Shown in pieces: positions 59,291 through 64,000 of a DNA stretch of 64,000 bases. The DNA is from Hanleya hanleyi (Eukaryota > Mollusca > Polyplacophora > Lepidopleurida > Hanleyidae): the NCBI GenBank assembly GCA_036873755.1, contig JAVTVY010047828.1, positions 1 to 64,000 of the forward strand. The letters run 5' to 3'. Every line of letters begins with the position of its first letter. Within the stretch, counting starts at the first letter, position 1. The notes under the pieces were generated by a model that was given only the letters and a program-made list of their open reading frames with translations, had not been told where the DNA came from and made no database searches. The translations under genes were made by a program, and so were the position numbers.

Positions 59291-60180
59291 AATAATCTCT
59301 CTCGCAGTAAAAAATCGACAAGAAGGCCGTCTCAATATGAAGTCCCGTTTGGGGTATATGTTGTTTTCTTCAAGTCCATTGAAGGTGGATATATATCCTT
59401 CACTACGTCATATATATAGCGATTATCCAAAGCGAAAAGTTCCTCTATATAGCGTTTGGCGAATTGAAAGGAACGGGCTTGAAATGATAGGTTTTTGAAA
59501 GCGTCAGCATATAGGCGTATTAATAAGAGAACAGATATAGGGCCCATTGGAATACCTATATTATGTTGATATATTGTTTTGCCAAATTTCACATAGATAT
59601 TATTAATGAGAAATTCAAGGAAGTCCAGAAACAAAGAAACATCCCATGAATGATATCCCTTGTATGTAGAGCAAAAAAAGTGTTATTGCTTCTAGTATTA
59701 ATGTATCGGCGATCAGTTTTCTTGAACATTGATATTAATGAACTAAGACAGTCATTAGGGTCCTGCTGAGGGAGTGCAGTATAGAGAGTTGAGAAATCCA
59801 ATGCGGATACATGTTTGTATGGCATATGTGTCCTTTCGCATCAAGTTCTTCCGTAATATATATCGAATTTTGTTCTATACGAATGTCCCATACGAAGCTT
59901 GTTCTATATATCACATCTTTGGAATATACCTGTGTTATCAAAATACACATACTAGATGGTAAATTGAGGCAGTTTTCATATCATGCTCCTTGGAAATACT
60001 GGCTTGAAGTGCAGCCAAGAAATCACAGAGCCCTCGAGCCACTTCACATGCAGTAATTCGGAACAAATGAGTTTTTGATGGACAAATCCCAAGAATGTAT
60101 AAGGAAAGTTTGCCAAACCAATATTGAAGTACAAGCTCATTACTGAAGCTATTGGTACTTGACTTCGCGTCATGTACATG
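59291..60180 (-). pseudogene. Reverse transcriptase (PLE-A), N-terminal and central part
   Basis: Minus-strand frames in order: a decayed upstream part (60180-59830); HVSALDFSTLYTALPQQD, the first RT catalytic Asp region (59825-59770); FLEFLINNIYVKFGKTIYQH; IGIPMG (the GxPMG motif); LYADAFK; and KRYIEELFALDNRYIYDVVK, where the catalytic YIDD has become YIEE, losing both active-site Asp residues. Several frameshifts and stops. With 58143-58784 it forms one RT copy spanning most of the palm, fingers and thumb. The FDFSTLYT...GIPMG...RYIDD set is the same group as 11362-11844. Inactive. Confidence 0.78.
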
Positions 60181-60350
60181 TATGCCCTGTCTCAATAAGA
60201 TATGTTCATCGGATCATGTACATGTATGACCTGTCTTCATAAGACATGCATATGTATACTCTATCTCCTAAAGACATGCACATGTATAATCTATCTCCCA
60301 AAGACATGCACATGTAGGCTCTATCCCCCAAGACATATACATGTATACTC
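60174..60350 (+). repeat. ~28-bp tandem repeat, about six units
   Basis: AAGACATGCACATGTATA then CTCTATCTCC, with diverged first units (CATGTACATGTATGACCTGT). Confidence 0.85.
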
Positions 60351-60421
60351 TATCTCCATGATAAGAAGTTTCGCGCTGTCTTGTCGAAAGGAAATCGGTT
60401 CATGTGAACCTACTGTTCTGT

Positions 60422-60459
60422 CATTAGTGCCTGGTCCTGTATGTTAGTGCCTGGTCCTG
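60422..60459 (+). repeat. 19-bp direct duplication
   Basis: TTAGTGCCTGGTCCTGTATG occurs twice in tandem. Confidence 0.85.
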
Positions 60460-60540
60460 TATGTGCTTCGCAACCTTGCTTACTCAAATTGTAAAATTGC
60501 TTCAGAGAAATACTGTGAGTACCCCGCTAGCATATGAAAA

Positions 60541-60846
60541 TTATGAGATACATCATTCTCTAGATGACGACTTTACCGAATATCATATGGATTAAGAATA
60601 CTGATAAGCGATACGGATTTGATATTTTTGGGATGTCATGAAAACATCATGAAATATCATTAAAACTGTTGATCACTTCTCTCTTGCAGGAAATCAGCTT
60701 ATGTTTATGTATCCTATGACTGTTTTTTTTTAATTTGGTGCTAATGCTGTTATATGGAATATGGAATAGGTCTTTGGATTATGGACGCGGAGATTCCTTA
60801 ATGGACGACGGCTGAATAATGAATGACAGACCAGACGCTTGTAACT
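60541..60846 (+). mobile_element. PLE-A 3' tail fragment
   Basis: Starts just after H2 (TGAGATACATCATTCTCTAG) and runs to GACCAGACGCTTGTAA; a 5'-truncated copy. Confidence 0.75.
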
Positions 60847-61585
60847 ATGAAAAATGGCAAAGCAGAACAAAGGTTGATATCCAATCCAAATACGTACATA
60901 TCAACTTGACATGAATATGATGATGTGTAATGTACCGTCTAGTACAATAAATCAGCATTTTAGCATATTTCCACTTATCATTTTCCGTATATAATTTGAC
61001 CATTCCATCTTGTCTAACATTCAAGATTTGATGCTTCCAAGAGGAAACAGTTTCAATAATTTCATGTTTTTATCAGATTGAATGTTTCACCAAATGCACT
61101 CAGTTAATACAGAGAAGTCGGAATGGATGATAATTCGTCCTCTGAACTAGATAACGGCCATGAGCTGTGGTAGATATGATATGCTGCAATTGAGGGACAG
61201 ATGAGCAACTAAGATTGTTTGATATTCGATTGTTCTGATATTCGAAATAGTTCGCACACGTGACAATCGATCAATCGTATAAATGATTATACAAATTAGT
61301 CTGACTGGTAGAAACATGACATGGTTCATGTACGGACAAGTGAATATCCATATCTTAACCCATGGACTTATCCTCAACTTTACATCCCATACATTTGCCA
61401 TACAAGTACGAGATATACAGTTGACCGTTTTTTGCCATGAACACCTGTCTGGGTTACTTTACTTTAACTGTGTATCTTGTAGATGAACTGGTTCACATTT
61501 GATGTCCATTGTAGGCGAGTGTAGTTAAATTATGGGAGAGATAATTTCGCATAAAACTATTAACACCAAGATCAAAAATGAGATA

Positions 61586-61766
61586 CTAAACCCCTCGGCT
61601 TCAGAAATATGCCGACATGTGCAACATATTATGGCTATATTTACTAATCATTCAGAATTGTCGTTCTTACAGCATATCATTATTCTGCATATTTAACAGC
61701 TACATTCAAGCAAATATCACAAATATCACGACAATACCCCGAGGCCAAAATAGCCGAGGAGCAAAA
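61586..61766 (+). mobile_element. Short MITE with ACCCCTCGGC-type ends
   Basis: About 180 bp: begins AACCCCTCGGCTTCAGAAAT, ends CAATACCCCGAGGCCAAAAT then AGCCGAGGAG. Ends resemble those of the 1.2-kb element; the interior is unrelated. Confidence 0.55.
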
Positions 61767-62835
61767 ACGATGTCGTATCTTGGAAGAGAGAAGCGGTAAA
61801 CAATTTCTAGTGATGCCAGCAACATTTCACGTGAAAACCATATCCAGGACAACAATTCTCAAATTGTATGAAATATTGCTATACTCATACACTCGCCAGA
61901 CATTATCCCTTACCGAAATCTGCAGGTTGCCGCAAGGTTGCCGCAAGTTTGCGGCAAGCTGGCCGCAACCTGATCGGTGTGCCAGAACTGTTGGGGAGAG
62001 TATGCCGCTAGCGGCAGTCTCAATTGGTGATTCCACAGTGTGCCGGTACTGGCAAACAGTATGCGGAGAGTGCACCAGAAGAAGATAAAAGTGTGCCGCT
62101 AGCGGCGCACAGTGCGCAGACAGTGTGCCAGAGCCAAATTGTGGGCCGCTAGCGGCGCACAGTGCGCCGAGAGTGTTCCGGAATCAGAGTATGCCGCTAC
62201 CGGCACACTCTGTATGGAATGGGCTGCACTGAAGATTTGTCAGCTGTTATTAGTTAACTCAGTTAACTTTTGACCCCTAATTTTCAAACTGGATAGGAAA
62301 CTATCCAAACTGTACCAGTGTAGGAATACATCACAGAAGGAACTATAAAAAATTAATGTACCACACTGTACCTCATAGTTGAAGTTATAGTTATTAGGGG
62401 AATGTTCTCAGAATGAACAATTAATTCCGAGACAAAATTTCATTGTTAGGATTCTAATGTACCTAGTACTAACCTTTCCTATCATTGGACTACTTTTGGT
62501 GCACATGAATACAATATGTAATTCGGTTCAGGACTTTCAAATCTGGCAGTTGGTGAGAATGGTGGGAGAACATGTTTGCAACCATGAGGAGTTGTTCCTG
62601 CTAACTTAGGCCTGCATAATTCATACAATTTCCTGGTCATACATGATACTGATTTGTTTGGTAAGTCTGTTTGAATGCAAAGTAACAGTTTGATTATGGT
62701 TTAGGCCAGTCCAGTAATTTTGTAGACAAGTTGTAGTTTTCTCTGCCATGTTGATCATTGTGTTCTTTCATTCATTCATTGTCTGTTTAGATTTCATTGC
62801 ATGACAGATCTTATGTACAACAGATTCAGTGGAGT

Positions 62836-63083
62836 GAATACTGATCAGCGATACGGATTTGATATTTTTGGAACATCATGATGTCTTGCCGGCATCATTG
62901 AAAACTGTTGACCGCTTCTCTCTTGCAGGAAACAAGCCTATGATTATGTATACTATGATTGTCTTCTTGAATTTGGTGCTAGTACTGTTATATGGAATAT
63001 GGAATAGGTCTTTGGATTATGGACGCGGATATTCTCTAATGGACGACGGCTGGATTATGAATGACGGACTAGACGCTTGTAAT
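62836..63083 (+). mobile_element. PLE-A 3' tail fragment inside foldback
   Basis: AATACTGATCAGCGATACGG to GACTAGACGCTTGTAAT, nearly identical to 59045-59285 and with the same short open frame. Confidence 0.85.
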
Positions 63084-63160
63084 TGTACCATTCATGTGAA
63101 GGTCAGGATGATGTCATTCTGACCACCACCATGAAAATATTGATAAGCCCAAAAGTTATT

Positions 63161-63304
63161 GGAAGAGTGCGCCGGAAGGCTGCCGGAAGAGTGCGCCGAA
63201 AGGCTGCCGGAGGAGTGTGCCAGAAGGCTGCCGGAAGAGTGCGCCAGAAGGTTGCCGGAAGAGTGCGCCAGAAAGCTGCCGGAAGAGTGTGCCGGAAGGC
63301 TGCA
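63161..63304 (+). repeat. 24-bp tandem array, 6 units
   Basis: Six units of GGAAGAGTGCGCCGGAAGGC plus TGCC with few substitutions. Open in several frames on both strands because the period is a multiple of three (RKAAGRVR and PEECAGRL periods). Confidence 0.95.
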
Positions 63305-63506
63305 GGAATATATAATTAGTTTGCGGCAAGGTTGCCGCAATCTATATAGTGTGCCGGAAAGCTCATTTGCATGTGAAAATCTCTGTTGCGGCAAGGTTGC
63401 CGCAAACTCTCCGGCACACTGTGCGCGGTGAGGTTGTCAGAAAGTTTGCGGCAAGCTTGCCGCAACCAGTGTGCCAGAAGAGTATTATTTCGGTAAGGGA
63501 TATTAT

Positions 63507-63692
63507 CACATTGCATTTTCACAAGGGGCATACGTTGGAAAAGGTCCATTTTATATATCCTTCTCGGGCAGATAAGAATTATGTAACTCCAGGTTCGAAT
63601 ATGATTAAAAAGCACTCGGTAATCCACGGCGAACGTGTTTTGTCTGGGTTGATTGGAGCAAATTCCCACACCCCAGAAAGGTTGTTTCCATA
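63507..63692. other. Unassigned DNA
   Basis: No recognised feature. Confidence 0.4.
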
Positions 63693-63748
63693 ATAAGTGA
63701 GTGAGTGAATATGAATTAACGTCGTTTTCAACACTATTTCATATCACG
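63693..63748 (-). mobile_element. SINE 3' tail fragment
   Basis: GAGTGAGTGAATATGAATTA, ACGTCGTTTTCAACA, TTTCATATCACGACG matches the tail of the 5S-derived SINE at 1199-1260 in the same orientation. The head is absent. Confidence 0.65.
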
Positions 63749-64000
63749 ACGTTTGGTTCCTATTCTTTTGCACACCCGGGAACCCACGGGTACGTTTCCA
63801 TAACATATAGCGAATATGTGTATATACCCCTGTGGTTAAAATCTTTTCGCTGTGTCGGACACATACAACCGTTTCCTGCATTTTTTGAGCGAGTGATATT
63901 AATACTTGGTACAAAAGTTGTATCACTTACTAATAGATGGCAGCCCGTGCCGGGTGGCTGGCAGATCAACACCGAGCGTCTCTAACGACATCATATAGTA

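Larger units (their letters stand above)
61905..63506 (+). mobile_element. Foldback-like element with GCCGC-rich arms
   Basis: ATTATCCCTTACCGAAAT at the left is the complement of ATTTCGGTAAGGGATATTAT at the right. Both arms then carry TTGCCGCAAG-type repeats and GTGTGCCGG words. The left arm has three perfect GCCGCTAGCGGC palindromes (62004-62015, 62095-62106, 62145-62156). A PLE-A fragment sits inside (62836-63083). GC content of the arms exceeds the surroundings. No transposase seen. Confidence 0.55.

Overview
This is non-coding-rich animal DNA, most likely from a mollusc (gastropod or bivalve). The reasons are: a minus-strand netrin gene split by introns of 3.5 to 17 kb; SINE tails of the type common in molluscs (a CTGAAATATTG core followed by a CGACGTTAAA end and CACT/AGTG repeats); 5S rRNA- and tRNA-derived repeats; and dense decayed transposons. 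There are no bacterial-type operons. Family assignments rest on recognised motifs and by-eye comparison of copies within the window.

The one confident gene is netrin, a secreted axon-guidance ligand. Four minus-strand exons encode the third laminin-EGF repeat (44775-44924), a short linker (27901-27945), the start of the NTR/C345C domain (20947-21015) and the NTR end with the stop codon (17070-17392). All junctions are phase 1, with AG acceptors and GT donors. A fifth in-phase candidate exon (38364-38438) would lengthen the linker. The laminin N-terminal domain and the first EGF repeats are not seen and probably lie beyond 64000. Bases 1-17069 lie downstream of the gene.

The rest is a mosaic of repeats. 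(1) Short 3' pieces of Penelope-like or related reverse-transcriptase elements (called here PLE-A, -B and -C) recur about 15 times, often head to tail. Two copies keep recognisable RT sequence (11362-11844 plus; 58.1-60.2 kb minus, split by a nested inverted copy). (2) Foldback or long-TIR elements lie at 3.5-4.9, 13.7-15.0, 21.5-23.5, 34.3-35.8 and 61.9-63.5 kb. (3) MITE-like families include a recent 1.2 kb pair (30378-31599 and 47154-48383). (4) Repeats packed with AGGTCA half-sites lie at about 10.6, 12.7, 19.2, 20.7, 39.9 and 42.1 kb. (5) There are many minisatellites, several grown inside transposons.

The most unusual signal is a 75-95 nt segment at the 3' edge of the RT coding region in all three PLE families. 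It can fold into three consecutive helices, and paired positions differ between families in ways that keep base pairing. This suggests a conserved, apparently undescribed structured RNA. The 1.2 kb element at 47154-48383 is inserted in the apical loop of one copy.
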